DNA from: an uncultured Eubacterium sp. | GTDB taxonomy: Bacteria; Bacillota; Clostridia; Lachnospirales; Lachnospiraceae | Assembly: GCF_937958975.1 (NCBI RefSeq) | Contig: NZ_CALGRE010000014.1 | Coordinates: 1 to 64,000, forward strand | Reading direction: 5' to 3' | Length of the DNA stretch: 64,000 nucleotides | Shown: in pieces, positions 33,298 through 41,371 of the stretch | How positions within the stretch are numbered: the first letter of the stretch is position 1 | How the letters are laid out: every line of letters starts with the position of its first letter | Program-made: the position numbers and the translations under genes | The notes under the pieces: generated by a model | Database searches by the model: none | The model's input: the letters and a program-made list of their open reading frames with translations, nothing else | Told to the model about the DNA's origin: nothing

Positions 33298-34308
33298 ATG
33301 TCAGAGACGATAATAGCGTTAGACTGCATGGGCGGAGATAATGCACCGGAGGAAATTGTAAAAGGTGCTGTTTTAGCATCGAATGAAAACAAAGAAGTTC
33401 GTATCAAATTAGTAGGCAGAAAAGAGGCTATTGATGCGGAACTTTTAAAATATACATATGATAAAGAAGCATTAGAGGTTGTTAATGCAACAGAGATGAT
33501 TGAAACGGGAGAACCACCGGTTGTGGCAATACGGAGTAAAAAAGATTCCTCGCTCGTAAAATGTATGTATATGGTAAAGAAAGGAGAGGCTGATGCCATG
33601 GTTTCAGCCGGAAGTACAGGAGCGAATCTTGTAGGAGGACATGTTATCATTGGAAGATTAAAAGGTGTTGAGAGACCACCTTTGGCTCCGTTGATTCCAA
33701 CAAAAAACGGTGCGGCGCTTCTGATTGATTGTGGAGCGAATGTTGACGCAAGACCTTCCCACCTGATTCAGTTTGCGAAGATGGGGGCGGTCTATATGGA
33801 AAGTATTGTCGGTATTAAAAATCCAAAGGTTGCCATTGTAAATATTGGAGCGGAAGAAGAAAAGGGAAATTCTCTTGTAAAAGAGACATATCCTTTATTG
33901 AAAGAATTAAAAGATATTAATTTTATTGGAAATATTGAAGCCAGAGAGATTCCGGAGGGCGTGGCAGATGTCATTGTCTGTGATGCATTTGTTGGAAATG
34001 TGATTTTAAAATTATATGAAGGCGTAGCAGGAGTTTTAATTGAGAAAATCAAAGGTTCTATGATGAGCACCTTGAAGACAAAGATTGGGGCACTTTTAAT
34101 TAAGAAAAGTTTAAAAAACACTTTAAAGGGATTTTCTCTTGAGGAACATGGAGGAGCTCCATTATTAGGATTAAACGGTCTTTTGGTTAAGACACATGGT
34201 AGTTCTAAGGCAATAGAAATAAAAAATTCAATTCTTCAATGTCACACATTTAAAGAAATGAATTTAAATAATAAATTTAAAGAAAAACTGAATTTAGAAA
34301 ACAAATAG
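33298..34308 (+). CDS. plsX: Phosphate acyltransferase PlsX
   Basis: PlsX makes acyl phosphate from acyl-ACP for the PlsX/PlsY phospholipid route. ATG 33298 behind AAAGGAGG gives the canonical IALDCMGGDNAPEEIVKGA start. ATEMIETGEPPVVAIRSKKDSS, VSAGSTGANLVGGHVIIGRL split across the active site, and CDAFVGNVILKLYEG near residue 225 are conserved. The 336-residue length is normal. Its partner PlsY is encoded at 56647, and ACP, the acyl donor carrier, immediately follows. Confidence 0.96.
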   Translation: MSETIIALDCMGGDNAPEEIVKGAVLASNENKEVRIKLVGRKEAIDAELLKYTYDKEALEVVNATEMIETGEPPVVAIRSKKDSSLVKCMYMVKKGEADAMVSAGSTGANLVGGHVIIGRLKGVERPPLAPLIPTKNGAALLIDCGANVDARPSHLIQFAKMGAVYMESIVGIKNPKVAIVNIGAEEEKGNSLVKETYPLLKELKDINFIGNIEAREIPEGVADVIVCDAFVGNVILKLYEGVAGVLIEKIKGSMMSTLKTKIGALLIKKSLKNTLKGFSLEEHGGAPLLGLNGLLVKTHGSSKAIEIKNSILQCHTFKEMNLNNKFKEKLNLENK

Positions 34309-34323
34309 GTTTTAGGAGGAAAA

Positions 34324-34557
34324 ATGGAATTAGAAAGATTAATTCAGGCAATTGCAGATGTTTTAGATTTGGACGCATCTACAATTACAGAGGAGAGTAA
34401 GTTTGTTGATGATTTAGGAGCAGATTCATTAGATGTGCTTGAGATTGTAATGGGAATTGAGGATGAATTTGGTATCCAGGTTCCTACAGACGAGGCACAA
34501 TCCATTATTACAGTTGGAGATGCCTACGATAAGATTAAAAAAGCTCTTGAAAAATAG
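34324..34557 (+). CDS. acpP: Acyl carrier protein
   Basis: This 77-residue carrier carries acyl chains for fatty-acid and phospholipid synthesis. The phosphopantetheine attachment motif [12 protein letters not shown] is present, with Ser at about residue 38. The helix-rich acidic composition is standard. AGGAGG precedes ATG 34324, 15 bases after plsX. A small hairpin lies between it and rnc. Confidence 0.96.
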   Translation: MELERLIQAIADVLDLDASTITEESKFVDDLGADSLDVLEIVMGIEDEFGIQVPTDEAQSIITVGDAYDKIKKALEK

Positions 34558-34573
34558 TGAAATGTTTTTTTGA

Positions 34574-34597
34574 TTAAGCCCTAGAAATAGGGCTTAA
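34574..34597 (+). promoter_or_regulatory. Tetraloop hairpin upstream of rnc
   Basis: TTAAGCCCTA and TAGGGCTTAA form a perfect 10-bp stem with a GAAA loop, 29 bases before the rnc start. No T-run follows, so it is unlikely to terminate. It could be a processing or stability element. Confidence 0.5.
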
Positions 34598-34626
34598 AAT
34601 ACGTTATAGGAATTTAGAGGAAGAAT

Positions 34627-35316
34627 ATGAATACTGATTATACTCAGTTAGAAAATAATATTGGATATATTTTTACAGACAAAGATTTACTAATGAATGC
34701 ATTGACGCATACATCCTTTGCTAACGAACATAAAAATAAAAAAATAAAAGATAATGAACGTCTGGAGTTTTTAGGAGATGCTGTTCTTGAGCTTGTGTCC
34801 AGTGAATTTATATTTAAGACAATGCCGGAGATGCCGGAAGGAGATATGACAAAGTTAAGGGCGAGTCTTGTGTGTGAGCCTACGCTTGCCGAAGATGCCA
34901 GGGAGATAATGCTGGATGAATTTATATATCTGGGAAAAGGTGAGGAAGAAACAGGTGGCAGAAAGCGCGATTCTATTGTTTCGGATGCTTTTGAGGCTTT
35001 AATTGGCAGTATATTTTTAGATGGTGGAATAGAAATGGCAAAAGATTTTATATTAAATTTTGCCTTGAATGATATAGATAATAAGAGATTGTTTCATGAT
35101 AGCAAGACGATACTTCAGGAGAGGGTCAATATTGTAAAAGCAGGGAAGCTTTCTTATGAAATTATTCATGAAAGCGGACCAGATCACAATAAATCTTATG
35201 AGGCGGTAGCAAAACTGGATGAGAAAATCATAGGAAAAGGCATTGGGCATACAAAAAAGGCGGCAGAACAGCAGGCGGCGTACAGTGCCTTAAAGACTTT
35301 AGATAAGAGGGATTAA
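34627..35316 (+). CDS. rnc: Ribonuclease III
   Basis: RNase III cleaves double-stranded RNA in rRNA maturation and mRNA control. The catalytic signature NERLEFLGDAVLELVSSEF is at about residues 39-57, with the second acidic site in DAFEALIGSIFLDGG. The dsRNA-binding domain occupies about residues 155-225 (SYEIIHESGPDHNKSYEA, then GIGHTKKAAEQQAA). The 229-residue length is normal. smc begins one base after its stop. Confidence 0.96.
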   Translation: MNTDYTQLENNIGYIFTDKDLLMNALTHTSFANEHKNKKIKDNERLEFLGDAVLELVSSEFIFKTMPEMPEGDMTKLRASLVCEPTLAEDAREIMLDEFIYLGKGEEETGGRKRDSIVSDAFEALIGSIFLDGGIEMAKDFILNFALNDIDNKRLFHDSKTILQERVNIVKAGKLSYEIIHESGPDHNKSYEAVAKLDEKIIGKGIGHTKKAAEQQAAYSALKTLDKRD

Positions 35317-35317
35317 C

Positions 35318-38300
35318 ATGTATTTAAAAAGTATAGAAATACACGGATTTAAATCATTTGCAAATAAAATAAATTTTGAATTTCACAATGGAATTACGGG
35401 AATTGTAGGACCCAATGGTTCCGGTAAGAGTAACGTGGCAGATGCAGTGCGGTGGGTTTTGGGAGAACAGAAGACAAAACAGCTGAGAAGTTCTAAAATG
35501 GAAGATGTTATTTTTGCGGGAACAGAGAACAGAAAACCAATGGGTTATGCTTATGTTGCCATTACATTTGATAACGCAGACCATAAACTAAATATTGATT
35601 ATAATGAAGTAACTGTTTCCAGAAGACTGTTTCGTTCCGGGGAAAGTGAGTATATGATTAACGGAACGCAGGTCAGATTAAAAGATATCAATGAAATGTT
35701 TTATGACACAGGAATCGGTAAAGAGGGATATTCTATTATCGGGCAGGGTCAGATTGATAAGATTTTAAGTGGAAAGCCCGAAGAGAGAAGAGAGTTATTT
35801 GACGAGGCGGCAGGAATTGTTAAGTTTAAACGCAGAAAAAATGATGCGATGAGAAAGCTTGATGACCAGAATCAAAATCTTGTGAGAGTGTCAGATATTT
35901 TGGGGGAATTGGAACGTCAGGTAATTCCACTGGAAAAACAGTGTGAAAAAGCTAAGAAATATCTTGTTTTAAAAGAAGATTTGAAGGTCAATGATGTAAA
36001 TATGTTTTTAATTGAGTTTGATGAAATTAAAAACAGGCTGGTGCAGATTGATGAAAAAATTAAAATTGCATCTGCTGATATGCAGAATGCCACGGATGAG
36101 TTTGAAAAAATTAAAGCTGATTATACAAAATTAGAGCAGATTCTTGAAGAAATTAATAATTCAATTGAGACTAAGAAGGCAACTTTAAACGAGACGATTT
36201 TAAGTATAGAGAAATTTGAAGGACAGATTAACGTTATTAAAGAGCAGATTAATTCGGCAAAAAATAATGAGTCTTATATCAATCAGAGAATTGATTCGAT
36301 TCATACAGAAATACAACAACAGCAAGGCGAATTGGAAAAGTCTGAAAACGAAAAGTCTGAAAACGAGAAAAGATTGAGTGAGGTGATTGCATCTCAGGCA
36401 GATATTAACGGGGATATTGCAAAAAAAGGTCAGGAACTTTCTGACTTAGAAGCTGAAATTGAGAGCAATAAATCAAAAATTATTGAACTTTTAAATGCAA
36501 AAGCGCTGATTAAAACAAAAATTCAAAGATGTGATACTTTGCTGGAACAGATCAATATAAGAAAATCCCAATTGAATCAAAAATTAATTGCATTTCAGAG
36601 CCAGAAAGACGGTCAGGAAAACGTAATAAATCAGTTAGAAGGACAACTTGAGGAGTCAGAAAACGATATTGAGAATATCACAGCCACATTAAACCAATAC
36701 AAAAATGATTTGGCAGATAAAAGAGTTGAAAATAGCACGCTGACAAAGAATTTGTCTGAGAATCAGGAAAAATATCATAAGTTAAAGTCGAATTTAGATG
36801 CTCTTAAAAACCTTACAGAACGTTATGAGGGGTATGGAAATAGTATTAAGAAAGTAATGGAGTTGAAAGAAAGCAAAAAGGGGATAATTGGTGTTGTTGC
36901 TGATATTGTGAAGGTTGAGAAAAAGTATGAAGTGGCAATTGAGACGGCACTCGGTGGAAATATTCAAAATATTGTTACAGACACTGAGACGACCGCAAAA
37001 GAAACCATTGAGTATTTAAAGAAAAATAAATTTGGCCGTGCAACTTTTCTGCCTCTCAGCAGTATGAGTAATAAAACAAATTTTAATGCTCCGGATGCAT
37101 TAGAGGAAAAGGGTGTTTTAGGTCTTGCAAGTGAATTGGTTGAGATTAAGAAAGAGTATGAAGGGGTTGCTAAATATCTTCTTGGTAGAGTGATGGTTGT
37201 GGATACGATAGACCATGCCATCGCTATTGAAAGAAAATATCGTTATACGGTGAGAATCGTTACATTGGAGGGAGAATACCTTAATGTCGGTGGTTCGATA
37301 TCCGGTGGTGCATTTAAAAATAACAGTAATCTTCTTGGGCGAAGACGTGAAATCGAGGAGATTGAGAAGAAGCTGGTTTCATTGAAAGAGGAAAAAACAG
37401 CTTTAGATAAGGCGCTCGTAGACAATAGAAGTGAAATGAGTCTCATTTCTGAAGAGATTAATAAAGTTTCAAAAGGTCTTCAGGAACAGCTTCTCATAAA
37501 AAATACGATAGAAATTAACCTGAAACAGGCAAGAGATAAGAAGGATAATATTGTTCAGGAATATAAGGGCTATACAAAAGAAAATGATGATATTACACTT
37601 GAGATGGAAGATATCAATCAAAATAGTTCAAAACTCAGTGAAGAGTTGACGGGAACAGAAGATAGAAGCGGATTTCTTGAAAAAGAAGTAGTTGAAAAGA
37701 CGAAAAAATTGTCAATGATAAAAGAAGAATTATCAGAGAAAAACAGCGTTCTTGAGGAAATTAATATTGAAATTGCAAATTTTAAACAGAAACATGAATT
37801 TATTGTGGAAAAGATTCAGAAGTCAAGTAAAATAATTGAAGGTTTTTTGAAAGAACTGGAAGAGATTAAAAATAATTCTAAGGAAAATGACAGTGAAATT
37901 TTATCAAGAGCAGAAGCAATTGAAAAATTGACAGAAGAAACAGAAAAGAATCGTAAGTTGATTCAGGTTCTTGAGAAAGAAATTGAGAATGCTAAGAAGG
38001 AAAAAGAAAATCAGAGCAGAGAACATAAAGAGTTTTTTGAAAAGCGTGAGGCATTATCTGAGAGAATATCTGTTTTAGATAAGGAGGTTTACAGATTAAG
38101 CAGTCAGAAGGAAGCATTAGAAGAAAAATCTGAAAACAAAGAAGCCTATATGTGGAACGAATATGAGATTACATATAGAAAAGCTGCTGAAATGAAGAAT
38201 CCTGAATTTAATGATAAGTCAGCGATTAGAGAAAATATTGCGAATATCAGAAAAGAGATGAAGTCTCTTGGAGATGTAAATATCAATGCCATCGAAGAGT

Positions 38301-38878
38301 TTAAGGAAGTCAATGAACGATATCAATTTATGAAGAGTCAGCATAATGATTTGATGGAAGCAAAAGAAAATCTTCTCAAGATTATTGATGAGCTTGAAGT
38401 AGGCATGCGCAAGCAGTTTAAGGAAAAATTCGAGGAGATTAAGATTGAATTTGATAAAGTATTTAAAGAACTGTTTGGAGGTGGCAAAGGAACCATTGAA
38501 CTGACAGAGGCAGAAGATATTTTAGAGGCAGGGATTCAGATTATTTCACAGCCTCCTGGAAAGAAATTGCAGAATATGATGCAGCTATCGGGTGGTGAAA
38601 AGGCATTGACGGCAATTAGTCTATTATTTGCAATTCAGAACTTAAAACCGTCCCCATTCTGTCTTTTAGACGAAATCGAGGCGGCGTTAGATGGTTCCAA
38701 TGTTGTGAGATTTGCAGAATATCTTCATAAACTGACAAAAAACACACAGTTTATTGTGATAACACATAGACGTGGTACAATGAATTGTGCGGATAGGCTA
38801 TATGGTATTACAATGCAGGAAAAAGGGATTTCCGCATTGGTTTCTGTTGATTTGTTAGAGAATGATTTGAGTAAATAG
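35318..38878 (+). CDS. smc: Chromosome condensation ATPase SMC
   Basis: SMC forms the ring ATPase of bacterial condensin with ScpA and ScpB (5061-6391). The 1186 residues follow the family plan: N-terminal Walker A GIVGPNGSGKSNVADAVRWV (about residue 32), a first long coiled coil, a hinge at about residues 510-670 (GVVADIVKVEKKYEVAIETA, with glycine-rich GGSISGGAF), a second coiled coil, and the C-terminal signature LSGGEKALTAISLLFAIQ with Walker B FCLLDEIEAALD. A short internal duplication (ENEKSENEK, about residue 350) lies in the first coil. It is translationally close to rnc. Confidence 0.97.
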   Translation: MYLKSIEIHGFKSFANKINFEFHNGITGIVGPNGSGKSNVADAVRWVLGEQKTKQLRSSKMEDVIFAGTENRKPMGYAYVAITFDNADHKLNIDYNEVTVSRRLFRSGESEYMINGTQVRLKDINEMFYDTGIGKEGYSIIGQGQIDKILSGKPEERRELFDEAAGIVKFKRRKNDAMRKLDDQNQNLVRVSDILGELERQVIPLEKQCEKAKKYLVLKEDLKVNDVNMFLIEFDEIKNRLVQIDEKIKIASADMQNATDEFEKIKADYTKLEQILEEINNSIETKKATLNETILSIEKFEGQINVIKEQINSAKNNESYINQRIDSIHTEIQQQQGELEKSENEKSENEKRLSEVIASQADINGDIAKKGQELSDLEAEIESNKSKIIELLNAKALIKTKIQRCDTLLEQINIRKSQLNQKLIAFQSQKDGQENVINQLEGQLEESENDIENITATLNQYKNDLADKRVENSTLTKNLSENQEKYHKLKSNLDALKNLTERYEGYGNSIKKVMELKESKKGIIGVVADIVKVEKKYEVAIETALGGNIQNIVTDTETTAKETIEYLKKNKFGRATFLPLSSMSNKTNFNAPDALEEKGVLGLASELVEIKKEYEGVAKYLLGRVMVVDTIDHAIAIERKYRYTVRIVTLEGEYLNVGGSISGGAFKNNSNLLGRRREIEEIEKKLVSLKEEKTALDKALVDNRSEMSLISEEINKVSKGLQEQLLIKNTIEINLKQARDKKDNIVQEYKGYTKENDDITLEMEDINQNSSKLSEELTGTEDRSGFLEKEVVEKTKKLSMIKEELSEKNSVLEEINIEIANFKQKHEFIVEKIQKSSKIIEGFLKELEEIKNNSKENDSEILSRAEAIEKLTEETEKNRKLIQVLEKEIENAKKEKENQSREHKEFFEKREALSERISVLDKEVYRLSSQKEALEEKSENKEAYMWNEYEITYRKAAEMKNPEFNDKSAIRENIANIRKEMKSLGDVNINAIEEFKEVNERYQFMKSQHNDLMEAKENLLKIIDELEVGMRKQFKEKFEEIKIEFDKVFKELFGGGKGTIELTEAEDILEAGIQIISQPPGKKLQNMMQLSGGEKALTAISLLFAIQNLKPSPFCLLDEIEAALDGSNVVRFAEYLHKLTKNTQFIVITHRRGTMNCADRLYGITMQEKGISALVSVDLLENDLSK

Positions 38879-38880
38879 AA

Positions 38881-38912
38881 AGGAGGCGCAGTTTTTGCGC
38901 ATTTAGAAAATG
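38881..38912 (+). promoter_or_regulatory. ftsY ribosome binding site with bridging hairpin
   Basis: AGGAGG (38881-38886) is 23 bases from ATG 38910, too far for normal initiation. Between them GCGCA (38886-38890) pairs with TGCGC (38896-38900) around a 5-nt loop. Folding would reduce the gap to about 9 nt. An in-frame TAG at 38904 rules out a nearer upstream start. Confidence 0.65.
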
Positions 38913-39830
38913 GCAGGAAAATTTTTTGAAAAACTTGTTTCAGGGTTGTCGAAGACAAGAAACAATATTGTGTCTGGTTTAAATTCTATATTTACAGGAT
39001 TTTCTAGTATTGATGATGATTTCTACGAGGAATTGGAAGAAACACTTATAATGAGTGATATTGGTGTGAATACGACAGAAGAAATTCTTGAAAGCCTGAA
39101 GGAACAGGTGAAAGAACTAAAAATCAAAGAACCGATAGAATGTAAAGAGCTTCTCATTAAAAATATTGAGGAGCAAATGAATATTGGTGAGAATGCATAT
39201 GATTTTGAAGATGAAAAATCAGTTATTCTTGTGATTGGTGTTAATGGAGTAGGAAAAACTACATCTATTGGAAAACTTTCCAGCCAGTTTAAAAATAATG
39301 GGAAAAAGGTTGTCTTAGCTGCTGCTGACACTTTTAGAGCAGCGGCGGCAGAACAGTTGATAGAGTGGGCTCACAGAGCAGGCGTAGATATTGTATCAGG
39401 AAAAGAAGGGTCGGACCCGGGTTCTGTTCTGTTTGACGCAATATCTTCTGCAAAAAATAAAAATGCGGATATTCTTTTGTGTGATACTGCCGGTAGACTT
39501 CACAATAAAAAGAATTTAATGGAAGAATTAAAAAAACTTGACCGAATTATTGAAAAGGAATATAGTGGTTGTCGGAGAGAAAATTTTATCGTATTAGATG
39601 CCACAACAGGTCAGAATGCTCTCGTGCAAGCAAAACAGTTTAAGGAATGTGCGGATATTACCGGTGTTATTTTGACAAAAATGGACGGTTCGGCAAAAGG
39701 TGGAATTGCTATTGCAATTCAGTCAGAGTTGGGGATTCCTGTAAAATATATCGGTGTGGGAGAGCAGATTGATGATTTACAGAAATTTGATGCGCATGAG
39801 TTTGTAGAAGCATTATTTAATCAGGAATAA
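38910..39830 (+). CDS. ftsY: Signal recognition particle receptor FtsY
   Basis: FtsY is the membrane-associated SRP receptor GTPase that docks ribosome-Ffh complexes at the translocon. The 306-residue form has only a short N-terminal amphipathic region (MAGKFFEKLVSGLSKTRNNI) and lacks the long acidic A domain of E. coli. The NG domain shows GVNGVGKTTSIGKL (P-loop), DTFRAAAAEQL, CDTAGRLHNK, TKMDGSAKGG and the end IGVGEQIDDLQKFD. Its SRP partner ffh is at 48680, separated by the ilvA-RHS insertion. Confidence 0.96.
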   Translation: MAGKFFEKLVSGLSKTRNNIVSGLNSIFTGFSSIDDDFYEELEETLIMSDIGVNTTEEILESLKEQVKELKIKEPIECKELLIKNIEEQMNIGENAYDFEDEKSVILVIGVNGVGKTTSIGKLSSQFKNNGKKVVLAAADTFRAAAAEQLIEWAHRAGVDIVSGKEGSDPGSVLFDAISSAKNKNADILLCDTAGRLHNKKNLMEELKKLDRIIEKEYSGCRRENFIVLDATTGQNALVQAKQFKECADITGVILTKMDGSAKGGIAIAIQSELGIPVKYIGVGEQIDDLQKFDAHEFVEALFNQE

Positions 39831-39862
39831 ATTGGTAACAGAAGAAAGAAGAGTGATTGAAG

Positions 39863-41083
39863 ATGAGTGATAAGTTAAGTTTAAAAAAATTTGAGGAAGC
39901 AAGTGAGATAGTCAAGAAAGTTACATTAAATACGAGTTTGATTTATAGTGACTATTTTAGTGCTCAGACAGGAAATCAGGTATATATCAAGCCCGAAAAT
40001 ATGCAGTTTACCGGTGCCTATAAGGTTAGAGGTTCTTATTATAAAATAAGTACATTATCAGAAGAAGAAAGAGAGAGAGGGTTGATTACTGCATCTGCCG
40101 GAAATCATGCTCAGGGTGTGGCATATGCTGCAAAATTATACGGTGTAAAGGCGACTATTGTCATGCCGACAGTAACGCCTCTAATGAAAGTAAACAGAAC
40201 GAAAAGTTATGGGGCAGATGTTATTTTATACGGTGATGTGTATGATGATGCATGCAATTATGCATTGAATCTTGCTTCAAAACAGGGATATACATTTATT
40301 CATCCTTTTGATGACTTAGATGTTGCCACAGGCCAGGGAACGATTGCGATGGAAATTTTCAAGGAGCTTCCTACCGTGGATTATATTTTAGTTCCAATTG
40401 GTGGCGGTGGACTTGCTACAGGTGTCAGTACACTGGCTAAGTTACTGAATCCAAGAATTAAAGTTATCGGTGTAGAGCCGGAAAATGCGGCATGTATGAA
40501 TGAAAGTCTGAAAGCGGGGGAAGTGGTAACGCTTGACAGCGCAAATACGATTGCCGATGGAACCGCAGTAAAAACACCGGGAGAGAATATTTTCCCATAT
40601 ATTAAGGAAAACATTGACGAGATTATTACGATTAAAGATGAAGAATTGATTGATGCTTTTCTCGATATGGTCGAAAATCATAAATTAGTTGCAGAAAATT
40701 CCGGCTTACTCACTGTGGCTGCACTGAAACATCTCACATGTAAGGATAAGAAGGTTGTATCCATTATCAGTGGTGGAAATATGGATATCATAACAATGTC
40801 GTCTATTTTACAGCATGGATTGATTCAGCGTGGCAGAGTGTTTACTGTATCTGTCTTGCTTCCGGATAAGCCGGGTGAATTAGTAAAGGTTGCAAACAAG
40901 ATTGCAGAACAGCAGGGAAATGTTATTAAATTGGAGCATAATCAGTTTGTATCTGTAAACAGAAACGCAGCTGTGGAATTAAAGGTTACATTGGAATGTT
41001 TTGGGCATGAGCATAAAAAGCAGATTTTGAAAGCATTAGCTGAGGCGGGATATAATCCAAAAGAGCAAATGCCAAATTTATAA
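39863..41083 (+). CDS. ilvA: Threonine ammonia-lyase (PLP-dependent, with ACT domain)
   Basis: This enzyme deaminates threonine to 2-oxobutyrate, for isoleucine synthesis or catabolism. The PLP lysine is in FTGAYKVRGSYYKI (about residue 54). SAGNHAQGVAYAAK and the phosphate-binding GGGGLATGVSTLAK are typical of fold-type II. A single ACT-like regulatory domain follows from about residue 325 (VFTVSVLLPDKPGELVKVA). The 406-residue length matches the short TdcB/IlvA-type enzyme with one ACT. ATG 39863 and TTG 39857 are both possible starts. It is not part of the usual smc-ftsY-ffh operon, and its own terminator follows. Confidence 0.93.
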   Translation: MSDKLSLKKFEEASEIVKKVTLNTSLIYSDYFSAQTGNQVYIKPENMQFTGAYKVRGSYYKISTLSEEERERGLITASAGNHAQGVAYAAKLYGVKATIVMPTVTPLMKVNRTKSYGADVILYGDVYDDACNYALNLASKQGYTFIHPFDDLDVATGQGTIAMEIFKELPTVDYILVPIGGGGLATGVSTLAKLLNPRIKVIGVEPENAACMNESLKAGEVVTLDSANTIADGTAVKTPGENIFPYIKENIDEIITIKDEELIDAFLDMVENHKLVAENSGLLTVAALKHLTCKDKKVVSIISGGNMDIITMSSILQHGLIQRGRVFTVSVLLPDKPGELVKVANKIAEQQGNVIKLEHNQFVSVNRNAAVELKVTLECFGHEHKKQILKALAEAGYNPKEQMPNL

Positions 41084-41102
41084 AAATATAAACGAAAAAG
41101 AG

Positions 41103-41133
41103 ACTGTCGCATGAATGAATGCGGCAGTTTTTT
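41103..41133 (+). terminator. Rho-independent terminator after ilvA
   Basis: ACTGTCGCAT (41103-41112) pairs with ATGCGGCAGT (41119-41128) with one G-U pair and a 6-nt loop, followed by T's to 41133. The rest of the gap to 41348 holds only AT-rich sequence and the promoter at 41253. Confidence 0.88.
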
Positions 41134-41252
41134 GAGATGGCGACGAGGAAAATGGACATCATGCCTGCATAGATGGACATTTGACGACCGCTTCCGGTGA
41201 TTGTTTATATTTTTATAAAAAAGGTAAAATATTTTTGGTAAAGTATTCCAAA

Positions 41253-41280
41253 TTGTAAAAATTTTTGTTATTATTATAAT
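41253..41280 (+). promoter_or_regulatory. Promoter of the RHS operon
   Basis: TTGTAA (41253-41258), 16 bases, TATAAT (41275-41280). This leaves a leader of about 85 nt to ATG 41372. The surrounding DNA is very AT-rich, so confidence is moderate. Confidence 0.5.
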
Positions 41281-41371
41281 TATTATATGATAAATGGGAG
41301 AATATCAATTAAAGGGATAAGTACGGAGTAGCAGAGTAAATATTAAAGTGAAAAACGAGGGGAGTAGGAAG

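Noticed and set aside
34574..34597. Terminator between acpP and rnc
   Set aside because: The stem is perfect but no T-run follows on either strand, so it is reported only as a hairpin.
41140..41180. Repeated ATGGACAT words after the ilvA terminator as an attachment site or CRISPR remnant
   Set aside because: There are only two short copies with no spacer pattern, integrase or flanking tRNA.
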